A stretch of 11,648 bases of DNA from an uncultured Eggerthellaceae bacterium (GTDB lineage: Bacteria; Actinomycetota; Coriobacteriia; Coriobacteriales; Eggerthellaceae): assembly GCA_910585565.1 (NCBI GenBank), contig CAJUFC010000162.1, positions 1 through 11,648 on the forward strand, read 5' to 3'. Below are positions 6,135 through 11,648 of this stretch, piece by piece. The notes under the pieces were generated by a model, which saw nothing but the letters and a program-made list of their open reading frames with translations, was not told where the DNA came from and did no database searches. A program made the translations under genes and the position numbers. The number at the start of each line of letters is the position of its first letter. Positions within the stretch are counted from its first letter, which is position 1.

Positions 6135-6317
6135 ATGGCAGGCAAGCTCAAGCTCACCCAGGTGAAGAGCCAGATCGGTCGCAAGTACGACCAGGATCGC
6201 ACGCTCAAGGCACTGGGTCTCGGCAAGATCGGCAAGACCAAGGAGCTTCCCGACAACGAGTCGGTTCGCGGAATGATCTTCAAGGTCAAGCATATGGTTT
6301 CTGTGGAAGAGCTCTAG
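6135..6317 (+). CDS. rpmD: 50S ribosomal protein L30
   Basis: L30 is a small late-binding protein of the large subunit, absent in some bacteria. The product is 60 residues with the signatures KLKLTQVKSQIGRKYDQDRT, LKALGLGKIGKTKEL and a C-terminus FKVKHMVSVEEL. The frame is open from further upstream inside rpsE, but the ATG at 6135, nine bases after AAGGAGG at 6119-6125, gives the normal L30 length. The last codons form the left arm of a perfect 11-bp hairpin whose loop holds the TAG stop. After it comes a 212-base gap, whereas rplO normally follows directly. Confidence 0.96.
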   Translation: MAGKLKLTQVKSQIGRKYDQDRTLKALGLGKIGKTKELPDNESVRGMIFKVKHMVSVEEL

Positions 6318-6328
6318 GCTCTTCCACA
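6302..6328 (+). promoter_or_regulatory. Perfect 11-bp hairpin with the rpmD stop codon in its loop
   Basis: TGTGGAAGAGC at 6302-6312 pairs without mismatch with GCTCTTCCACA at 6318-6328; the five-base loop TCTAG contains the TAG stop at 6315-6317. The bases after it are ATTGGC, so there is no T-run and it is not an ordinary intrinsic terminator. It may protect the 3' end of a processed mRNA, slow terminating ribosomes or act as a processing site. Repeat copy 2 begins six bases later. Confidence 0.6.
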
Positions 6329-6333
6329 ATTGG

Positions 6334-6446
6334 CGCTGCGAAGCGCCGTGGCACTCGATCTTGGCGCTCCAAAGCTGCGGTCGTTGGCCTTAGGCCAACT
6401 CCCTGCGCTTTTTACGCCAATCTCGGGCACCACAGCGCTTCTCGCT
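6334..6446 (+). repeat. Structured intergenic repeat, copy 2 (113 bp)
   Basis: This is the partner of the element at 3078-3189, with the same 13-base left end and a right end (6425-6446) that differs at one base in 22. The ends pair, 6340-6351 with 6430-6441, 11 of 12 pairs. A second perfect arm, TTGGCG at 6361-6366 with CGCCAA at 6415-6420, has nine unpaired bases on each side from the first stem. AAGC can pair with GCTT further in, and at the tip GTTGGCC at 6383-6389 pairs with GGCCAAC at 6393-6399. The whole element thus folds as one long interrupted hairpin. No gene lies inside. Confidence 0.7.
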
Positions 6447-6494
6447 CGCTTTCATCTGTATGGATGTTTCGTCATTGTAGATAGCAAACGCGAG

Positions 6495-6515
6495 TCTCGG
6501 CCAGTGAGGCCGGGG
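6495..6515 (+). promoter_or_regulatory. Hairpin next to the rplO ribosome site
   Basis: TCTCGGCC at 6495-6502 pairs with GGCCGGGG at 6508-6515 around the loop AGTGA, with two G-T pairs. It ends five bases before the AAGGAG-type ribosome site (near 6519-6524) and could affect access to it. The stretch 6447-6494 between repeat copy 2 and this hairpin is AT-richer but shows no convincing promoter. Confidence 0.4.
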
Positions 6516-6529
6516 CGAAAAGGAGAATC

Positions 6530-6979
6530 ATGGAAATCAAAGACCTGCATCCCGCACCGGGATCGACGCATGCTCGCAAGAGGCTCGGCCGTGGCGCCGG
6601 CTCTGGCACCGGCAAGACCGCAGGCCGTGGCCTCAACGGACAGAAGTCCCGTCCGGGTGGCGGCAAGGGCGCTGGGTTCGAGGGCGGTCAGACGCCGCTT
6701 GCTCGCCGTCTGCCCAAGCTTCCGGGCTTCCGTAACCCCAACCGCGTCGAGTACACGCCGGTCAACGTCGATCGCCTGGATGCCTGCTTCGAGGCAGGCG
6801 AGACGGTTGACTGCGACTCCCTCAAGGCCAAGGGGATCATCAAGCACACCGACGAGGCCGTGAAGGTCCTCGGCAACGGCGAGATCACCAAGGCGCTCAC
6901 CATCAAGGTAGATAAAATCTCTGCTTCGGCGAAGGCTAAGGTCGAGGCAGCCGGCGGAAAGGTCGAAGAGCCTTGCTAA
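6530..6979 (+). CDS. rplO: 50S ribosomal protein L15
   Basis: L15 reaches deep into 23S rRNA and is a late assembly protein of the large subunit. The 149-residue product has the glycine- and arginine-rich N-terminal arm expected (KRLGRGAGSGTGKTAGRG, then KSRPGGGKGAGFEGGQTPLA), then RLPKLPGFRNPNRVEYTPVN, and a C-terminal globular part with VKVLGNGEITKALTIKVDKI and SASAKAKVEAAGGKVEE. The ATG at 6530 follows AAAAGGAGAATC, a strong site. The gene is separated from rpmD by 212 bases but overlaps secY by seven bases, so it is translationally tied to secY rather than to the ribosomal genes before it. Confidence 0.97.
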   Translation: MEIKDLHPAPGSTHARKRLGRGAGSGTGKTAGRGLNGQKSRPGGGKGAGFEGGQTPLARRLPKLPGFRNPNRVEYTPVNVDRLDACFEAGETVDCDSLKAKGIIKHTDEAVKVLGNGEITKALTIKVDKISASAKAKVEAAGGKVEEPC

Positions 6980-8253
6980 GTTCGATCATCGATGCATTCA
7001 AGGTTCCGGAGCTGCGAAAGAAGATTCTCTTCACGCTCGCGATTCTGGCGCTCTACAGGCTTGGGGCCTACATCCCCGTGCCTGGCATCCCGTTCCATGA
7101 GTTTGCGACCGCCTATCAGGACTCTGGCGTTGCCATGAGCATGCTCGACCTGTTCACGGGTGGCGCTCTCTCGAACTTCTCGGTGTTCTCGCTCGGCATT
7201 ATGCCCTACATCACTGCATCGATCATCATGCAGCTCATGCAGGGCGTCATTCCGGCCGTGGGGCGCTGGGCCAAAGAGGGCGATGCAGGCCGCAAGAAGA
7301 TTACCCAGGTCACGCGCTATCTGACGCTGGGCCTTGGTCTCATCAACGCCATCGGCTACCTGCTCTTGTTCCAGTCGCAGGCCTATGGCGTCCAGTTCTC
7401 GCCTGAGGTGCCGTACTGGCTCACGTGCGTCACCGTTGTGTTCACGCTGGTTGCGGGCACCGCGTTCATCATGTGGATGGGCGAGCTCATCACGCAGCGT
7501 GGCGTCGGCAACGGCATGTCGCTCATCATCTTCATCTCCATCGTGAGCCGCGTGCCCTCGGCCATCTTCTCGTCGATCAACCTGAACACCGATTTGGGCA
7601 TGGGCATCGCGCTTACGATTCTCATCCTGATCGTGGTCTTGGCGTGCATCCCGCTCATCATCTATGTCGAGCGTGCGCAGCGCCGCATCCCGGTCAACTA
7701 TGCCAAGCGCGTTCAAGGCAGGCGCATGATGGGCGGCCAGAACACCTACATCCCGCTCAAGGTCAACGCTGCAGGCGTCATCCCGATCATCTTCGCAAGC
7801 TGCATCCTGTACCTCCCGGCTCAGCTGGCGGCGCTGTTCAATGTCGGTTGGCTCAACGTGGTGGCTGACGCGCTCACGACCGGCTGGATCAACTGGATCT
7901 TTACCGTCGTCCTCATCGTGTTCTTCGCGTACTTCTACACCTCGATGGTGTTCAACCCTGAGGAGACGGCGGACAACATCCGCAAGCAGGGCGGCTTCAT
8001 CCCGGGCGTGCGTCCGGGCTCGGCGACCGTTGCCTACATCAGGAACACGCTGCGCCGCATCACGCTGCCTGGCGGCATCTTCATCGCGCTCATTGCCGTT
8101 GTGCCGACGATCGTCTTCTACTTCACGGACAATCAGCTGATTCAGTCGTTCGGCGGCACGTCCATCCTCATCATGATCGGCGTTGCGCTCGACACGATGA
8201 GCAAGGTTGAGTCTCAATTGAAGATGCACAACTATGACGGGTTCTTCAAATAG
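6973..8253 (+). CDS. secY: Protein translocase subunit SecY
   Basis: SecY is the channel of the Sec translocon in the cytoplasmic membrane, working with SecE, SecG and the SecA motor or with ribosomes. The 426-residue product has about ten membrane segments. Signatures: FKVPELRKKILFTLAILALY (residues 9-28), YIPVPGIP, the plug and TM2 region LDLFTGGALSNFSVFSLGIM, QLMQGVIPAV, the basic C4-C5 loop ERAQRRIPVNYAKR (233-246), then GGQNTYIPLKVNAAGVIPII, the C5-C6 loop NPEETADNIRKQGGFIPGVR (328-347), and a short cytosolic tail. The start is TTG, inside the last codons of rplO; it yields the usual MLSS-type N-terminus and no ATG fits. A GGAAAGG about ten bases upstream can serve as ribosome site. adk follows after 24 bases, the usual partner. 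Confidence 0.97.
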   Translation: MLSSIIDAFKVPELRKKILFTLAILALYRLGAYIPVPGIPFHEFATAYQDSGVAMSMLDLFTGGALSNFSVFSLGIMPYITASIIMQLMQGVIPAVGRWAKEGDAGRKKITQVTRYLTLGLGLINAIGYLLLFQSQAYGVQFSPEVPYWLTCVTVVFTLVAGTAFIMWMGELITQRGVGNGMSLIIFISIVSRVPSAIFSSINLNTDLGMGIALTILILIVVLACIPLIIYVERAQRRIPVNYAKRVQGRRMMGGQNTYIPLKVNAAGVIPIIFASCILYLPAQLAALFNVGWLNVVADALTTGWINWIFTVVLIVFFAYFYTSMVFNPEETADNIRKQGGFIPGVRPGSATVAYIRNTLRRITLPGGIFIALIAVVPTIVFYFTDNQLIQSFGGTSILIMIGVALDTMSKVESQLKMHNYDGFFK

Positions 8254-8277
8254 ATCTTGAAAGAGGAGAGATCGTTT

Positions 8278-8901
8278 ATGAACATCGTACTATTGGGAGC
8301 GCCGGGGGCTGGCAAGGGCACTCAGGCTGCGCGGCTGGTGAGCGAAGAGGGGCTGTGCCACATCTCCACGGGCGACATCCTGCGCGCTGCGGTCAAGAAC
8401 GAGACCGAGCTGGGCAAGAAGGCGAAGGAGTACATGGACGCAGGCGAGCTGGTGCCTGACGAGCTCATCATCGACCTCATGCGCGAGCGCATCCAGCAGC
8501 CTGACACCGAGAAGGGCGTCATCCTGGATGGCTTTCCCCGCACGACGACGCAGGCGGTCGCGCTTGACGGCATGCTCAACGAGCTGGGGCGTCCGCTTGA
8601 CGTTGCCATACTCATCGACGTCGACCCAGAAGTCATCGTGAAGCGCCTTTCGTCGCGTCGCATGTGTCGCGCCTGTGGCGCCATCGGCACCGAGGCAGAC
8701 GGCGCAAGCTGCAAGGCATGCGGCGGCGAGATGTACCAGCGTGACGACGACAACGAGAAGACGGTGCGCAACCGCCTCGAGGTGTACGAGAAGTCGACGA
8801 GCCCGCTCATCGACTACTATCGCGGGTGCGAGCTGCTTGTCTCGATTGACGGCGACCGCGATCCCGATGAGGTGTATGCTGACGTCAAAGCTGCCCTATA
8901 G
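8278..8901 (+). CDS. adk: Adenylate kinase with shortened four-cysteine LID
   Basis: Adk catalyses ATP + AMP to 2 ADP in the cytosol. The 207-residue product has the P-loop GAPGAGKGT (residues 7-15), ISTGDILRAAV for AMP binding, LDGFPRT (83-89), and a LID with cysteines 130, 133, 145 and 148 followed by YQRDDDNEKTVRNRLEVY. In the Bacillus enzymes the second pair is five residues later (150 and 153), and the usual TYH/PP stretch between the pairs is missing here, replaced by GAIGTEADGAS. The protein remains a complete Adk in all other motifs. The frame is open from 8257, but the ATG at 8278, nine bases after GAGGAG, gives the normal MNIVLLGAPG start. A terminator follows at once, so adk ends the operon. 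Confidence 0.96.
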   Translation: MNIVLLGAPGAGKGTQAARLVSEEGLCHISTGDILRAAVKNETELGKKAKEYMDAGELVPDELIIDLMRERIQQPDTEKGVILDGFPRTTTQAVALDGMLNELGRPLDVAILIDVDPEVIVKRLSSRRMCRACGAIGTEADGASCKACGGEMYQRDDDNEKTVRNRLEVYEKSTSPLIDYYRGCELLVSIDGDRDPDEVYADVKAAL

Positions 8902-8918
8902 CGAATTGTGACGATTGT

Positions 8919-8944
8919 GGCCCCGCTTATGCGGGGCCTTTTTT
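8919..8944 (+). terminator. Strong intrinsic terminator after adk
   Basis: GGCCCCGC at 8919-8926 pairs perfectly with GCGGGGCC at 8931-8938 around the loop TTAT, and six T residues follow (8939-8944). It lies 17 bases after the adk stop and surely ends the ribosomal-protein transcript on this side. Confidence 0.92.
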
Positions 8945-8945
8945 A

Positions 8946-8951
8946 TATAAT
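8946..8951 (+). promoter_or_regulatory. -10 box for a probably leaderless transcript
   Basis: TATAAT, a perfect -10 hexamer, starts two bases after the T-run of the terminator. The usual distance to the transcription start would put +1 at or within a base or two of the A of the ATG at 8958. No ribosome site lies before that ATG (TTCTCTT). No -35 element is seen at 17 bases, where the terminator stem lies, so the promoter would have to work from its -10 box or with an activator. Confidence 0.5.
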
Positions 8952-8957
8952 TCTCTT

Positions 8958-11153
8958 ATGCCCACCATCGCAGACAACCTACGCTACTATCTTAGGCACT
9001 ACGTCAGTCCGCATCGGGCCACGATTGCTCATCTCGCGCGCGCGATCGGCGTCATCTTCGCGATCACGCTCGCGCTCGAGGTGTTCGTGTTCAATTTCAA
9101 CTACTTCGCGACGATGGACTACGACACCATCAGCCTCAAGCGAGAGATACATCTCAAGCAGGATGCCAACGACGTGTTCCGCATGACCGAGGCCGATCAC
9201 ACGCTTGAGTTCAGCAACCTCAACACCAAGGTCAACAACATCGGCATCTTCTTTGACCGCAGCCAGCCGGCGCAGAACCTCACGCTCAAGATACGATTCA
9301 CCGATGACGCGCATTTGCGCTACTTCGATTCCACCGAGTACACCGTAGGCGTGCCAGACGTGGAGGTGTCAACGGCAAGCCTCCAGAGCCAGTACGTCAA
9401 CCTCAAGACGACAGGGCTGGTCACGAGCCTTCGCATCGAGGTGGTGGGAGATGACGTGCGCTATCCCATCCGGCTCGTCAACGTCGAGCTGAACGCCCAC
9501 CGGCCGTTCGACTTCAACGGCGCGCGATTCGGCTTTGCGCTGGGCCTCTTGCTGGCGGCATATGCCTTCCGGCCCCGCTCGGCCGTCTATCGCATCCGCA
9601 TCCTGGACGCGCCCCATCTGACGAAGGCGGCAGTGGTGGGGACCGTGCTCGTCGAGTGCGCGCTCGTCACTTCGTTTCTGTTCTTTGGGTCGAACCTCGT
9701 CGGCGTTGCGACGGCAAGCTACAACTACGGCGAGTGGGACGGTCGCTCGCTCGTGAATACGTTCGAGGTGGGTGGCGACAACGCCCAGCAGTATGCCGAG
9801 CTGGCCAAATCCTTTGCGCAAGGACACCTCTATCTTGAGGAGGAGCCGCCTGACTGGCTGAAGGAGATGGACTCTCCCTATGACAAAGGCGCGCGCGACG
9901 AGGCGCAAAAGGAAACGGGTGAGGAGTACCTCTTCGACGTCGCCTACTATGACGGGCACTACTATGTCTATTTCGGCGTCGTGCCGGTGCTTTTGTTCTA
10001 TCTGCCGTTTTACCTGCTCACTGGTGCCAACTTCCCAACGGCCATCGGGGTGCTGATAGCGGTGTTGGCATTCATCCTGGGCTGCTCGGCGCTGCTTGAC
10101 CGCTTTGCGCGCTATCACTTCAAGCGCGTCTCGCTCGGGCTGTACCTGCTGATGCAGATCGCGCTCGTGGCTGGGTGCGGCATCCTGTATCTCATCAAGT
10201 TCCCGACGTTCTACTCGCTGCCGCTGGCATGCGGGCTGGCGTTCTCGGTGTGGGGCATCTACTTCTGGATGTGCGGGCGCGCCTCGAAGAGCATCTCGTT
10301 CCGGCGTCGATGCGCCTTCTATCTGGCAGGGTCGCTCTGCATGGCGCTTGTCGTGGGGTGCCGCCCTCAGTTCCTATTGCTCTCGCTTCTGGCGTTTCCG
10401 CTCTTCTGGCGCACCTATGTCACGGAGCGGCGCATCCTCAAGCGGCGCGGGCTCATCGAGTTTCTGTGCCTCATTGCGCCCTACATTGCCGTTGCGGCGC
10501 TCGTCATGATGTACAACTACGCACGGTTCGGCAGCTTCACCGACTTCGGGGCCAACTATAACCTCACCGTGAACGACATGACCCAGCGCGGATGGATATT
10601 CGGTCGCTTCGCGCCGGCGGCGTTCGCGTACTTCCTGCAGCCGCCGCACGTGATCGGGACGTTTCCGTTCCTGCAGCCGGTCGACTTCGCCACCACCTAC
10701 ATGGGCCAGACCATCAAGGAGGCTACGTTCGGCGGCATCCTGGCGTGCTATCCGGTGCTGTGGATCTTGTTCTTCACGGTGCCCATCGTGCGCCTGCGCA
10801 ACAACCAGCGCGAGACGAACACCATCACGGGCGTCATCGGCGTGCTTGTGGCAAGCGGCGTCGTCATCGGGCTCGTCGACGCGCAGATGGCCGGTATCTT
10901 GCAGCGCTATTATGCCGATTTCAGCTTCATGTTCTTTGCGAGCGTGGTGCTGCTCGTCTTCATCGTCAACGAGAACGCGGACACGGTGTCGCTGACTGCG
11001 CGCAGGCTGGGTCTCAACACGCTGACCGCGCTCGTGGCTGTCAGCGTGTTCTACAGCTGCCTTTTGTGCTTCGTTCCCGAAACGGGCTGGTATTCCGACA
11101 TCTATCCGTGGGCTTATCAAGACATTTTGGAAACCGTGCAATTCTGGACGTAG
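8958..11153 (+). CDS. Large integral membrane protein, GT-C-like glycosyltransferase candidate
   Basis: I do not recognise a named family. The 731-residue product has a first membrane helix at about 29-48, then an exported domain of some 135 residues (50-185) with alternating beta-strand-like segments, and roughly a dozen more hydrophobic segments between 190 and 705. Between helices, EVGGDNAQQYAELAKSFAQG (270-289) leads to QGHLYLEEEPPDW. Later come YYDGHYYVYFGVVPVLLFYL (330-349), CRPQFLL near 468, YNYARFGSFTDFGANYNLT (519-537) and ILQRYYADFSF (647-657). This pattern of an acidic loop, a conserved YNYxRFGS loop and an RYxxDF near the end resembles polytopic sugar transferases of the GT-C fold that use lipid-linked donors. 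The role in envelope polymers is inference. It has its own -10 box, no ribosome site, and follows the terminator of the spc cluster. Confidence 0.6.
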   Translation: MPTIADNLRYYLRHYVSPHRATIAHLARAIGVIFAITLALEVFVFNFNYFATMDYDTISLKREIHLKQDANDVFRMTEADHTLEFSNLNTKVNNIGIFFDRSQPAQNLTLKIRFTDDAHLRYFDSTEYTVGVPDVEVSTASLQSQYVNLKTTGLVTSLRIEVVGDDVRYPIRLVNVELNAHRPFDFNGARFGFALGLLLAAYAFRPRSAVYRIRILDAPHLTKAAVVGTVLVECALVTSFLFFGSNLVGVATASYNYGEWDGRSLVNTFEVGGDNAQQYAELAKSFAQGHLYLEEEPPDWLKEMDSPYDKGARDEAQKETGEEYLFDVAYYDGHYYVYFGVVPVLLFYLPFYLLTGANFPTAIGVLIAVLAFILGCSALLDRFARYHFKRVSLGLYLLMQIALVAGCGILYLIKFPTFYSLPLACGLAFSVWGIYFWMCGRASKSISFRRRCAFYLAGSLCMALVVGCRPQFLLLSLLAFPLFWRTYVTERRILKRRGLIEFLCLIAPYIAVAALVMMYNYARFGSFTDFGANYNLTVNDMTQRGWIFGRFAPAAFAYFLQPPHVIGTFPFLQPVDFATTYMGQTIKEATFGGILACYPVLWILFFTVPIVRLRNNQRETNTITGVIGVLVASGVVIGLVDAQMAGILQRYYADFSFMFFASVVLLVFIVNENADTVSLTARRLGLNTLTALVAVSVFYSCLLCFVPETGWYSDIYPWAYQDILETVQFWT

Positions 11154-11217
11154 GAACGCGCCGTCAACGGTTACCATTACCACCAGGAAAACCGACGTTC
11201 GATGGAAGGGTGTGCAG

Positions 11218-11648
11218 ATGAATATCATCGTCACTGAAAACTATGATGAGATGAGCCGCGTGGCGGCTGACGAGATCGCCGCATGCGTTGCGGAGAACCC
11301 TGCGTGCGTGCTGGGGCTGGCGACGGGCTCTACCCCCATCGGGCTGTATGAGTGCCTTGCCTCTGACTGCGCAGACGGCAAGATCAGCTTCAAGGACGTG
11401 ACGACGTTCAATCTGGACGAATATGTGGGGCTCGATGGCGATCACGACCAGAGCTACCGTTACTTCATGAATACACAGCTGTTCGATCACGTGGACATCG
11501 ACAAGGAGCGCACGTTCGTGCCGTCGGGCACGACTGACGACATCGATGCGTTTTGCGAGGACTACGAGGAGGCCATCATCGAGGCGGGCGGCATCGACGT
11601 GCAGCTTTTGGGGCTCGGGCACAACGGGCACATCGGCTTCAACGAGCC
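11218..11648 (+). CDS. nagB: Glucosamine-6-phosphate deaminase, N-terminal part (runs off the window)
   Basis: NagB turns glucosamine-6-phosphate into fructose-6-phosphate and ammonia, the last special step of N-acetylglucosamine and sialic acid use, in the cytosol. The 143 codons visible cover a little over half the usual 240-270 residues. Motifs: LATGSTPIGLYECL (34-47) for phosphate binding, FNLDEYVGL with the likely catalytic aspartate at 67, HDQSYRYFMN, and LLGLGHNGHIGFNE (130-143), whose second histidine (138) corresponds to the active-site histidine. The HNGHIGFNE form is like that of the Gram-positive enzymes. The ATG at 11218 follows GGAAGGG at 11204-11210. The 64-base spacer after the membrane protein has no terminator and no clear promoter; co-transcription with that gene is possible. 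The end is cut only by the window. Confidence 0.95.
   Translation, partial: MNIIVTENYDEMSRVAADEIAACVAENPACVLGLATGSTPIGLYECLASDCADGKISFKDVTTFNLDEYVGLDGDHDQSYRYFMNTQLFDHVDIDKERTFVPSGTTDDIDAFCEDYEEAIIEAGGIDVQLLGLGHNGHIGFNE

Noticed and set aside
5201..6289. Open frame of 362 codons on the minus strand across rplR, rpsE and rpmD
   Set aside because: It spans three well-supported + strand genes and shows no family likeness; such shadows are expected at high G+C.
6383..6399. attC-like integron site within repeat copy 2 (GTTGGCC/GGCCAAC)
   Set aside because: The core GTTRRRY is not matched (C where a purine is needed), and copy 1 lacks this inner hairpin.
6330..6863. Open frame of 177 codons through repeat copy 2 and into rplO
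   Set aside because: It runs out of frame through rplO, where L15 is certain, and the part over the gap has no family likeness or ribosome site.
6976..8229. Open frame of 417 codons on the minus strand, opposite secY
   Set aside because: It lies entirely across secY, has no ribosome site, and its product is full of His, Asp, Arg and Glu, the usual result of reading the complement of a GC-rich membrane-protein gene.
8257..8277. Upstream TTG as adk start
   Set aside because: It would add seven residues ahead of the conserved MNIVLLGAPG and would put the GAGGAG ribosome site inside the gene.
1..11648. CRISPR array, tRNA, rRNA, insertion sequence or defence system
   Set aside because: No regular short repeats with spacers, no cloverleaf or rRNA stretches, and no transposase, nuclease or toxin-like protein was seen on either strand.

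Overview
The window is a stretch of bacterial chromosome of high G+C (roughly 60% by eye), coding throughout on the + strand. Most of it is the second half of the S10 ribosomal-protein cluster plus the spc cluster. Gene order is rpsS-rplV-rpsC-rplP-rpmC-rpsQ-rplN-rplX-rplE-rpsN-rpsH-rplF-rplR-rpsE-rpmD-rplO-secY-adk. Zinc-type S14, L24 with a four-cysteine ribbon, Adk with a four-cysteine LID, TTG starts and high G+C together suggest an actinobacterium, most likely of the class Coriobacteriia (Collinsella/Olsenella/Atopobium/Eggerthella relatives). That placement is inference; no marker fixes the genus.

Layout. 1-3055: tail of rplB (six bases), then rpsS to rplX packed tightly with good Shine-Dalgarno sites. 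3056-3304: a 249-base non-coding break before rplE, holding one copy of a structured repeat and two back-to-back hairpins. 3305-6317: rplE to rpmD, with smaller gaps before rpsN (a possible internal promoter and a hairpin) and before rpsH. 6318-6529: a second break of 212 bases, opened by an 11-bp hairpin that carries the rpmD stop codon in its loop, followed by a second copy of the same repeat and a hairpin next to the rplO ribosome site. 6530-8901: rplO, secY (TTG start, overlapping rplO) and adk. 8919-8944: a strong intrinsic terminator ends the cluster; map, infA, rpmJ and rpsM, which often follow adk, are absent here. 8958-11153: a large multi-membrane protein with an exported N-terminal domain, probably a GT-C-like glycosyltransferase, whose start codon sits directly behind a TATAAT box (likely leaderless mRNA). 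11218 to the end: the first 143 codons of nagB, glucosamine-6-phosphate deaminase.

How it works together. The ribosomal proteins are the core of both subunits; SecY is the membrane channel that many ribosomes feed, and Adk balances adenine nucleotides, so this is a growth-linked block. The two genes after the terminator are a separate unit or units, concerned with the cell envelope and amino-sugar use.

The genes are ordinary. The most interesting material lies between them: a pair of 112/113-bp intergenic elements with nearly identical ends, diverged middles and the same nested-stem layout, placed at the two longest breaks of an otherwise tight ribosomal-protein operon. No defence system, mobile-element gene, CRISPR array or RNA gene was seen.
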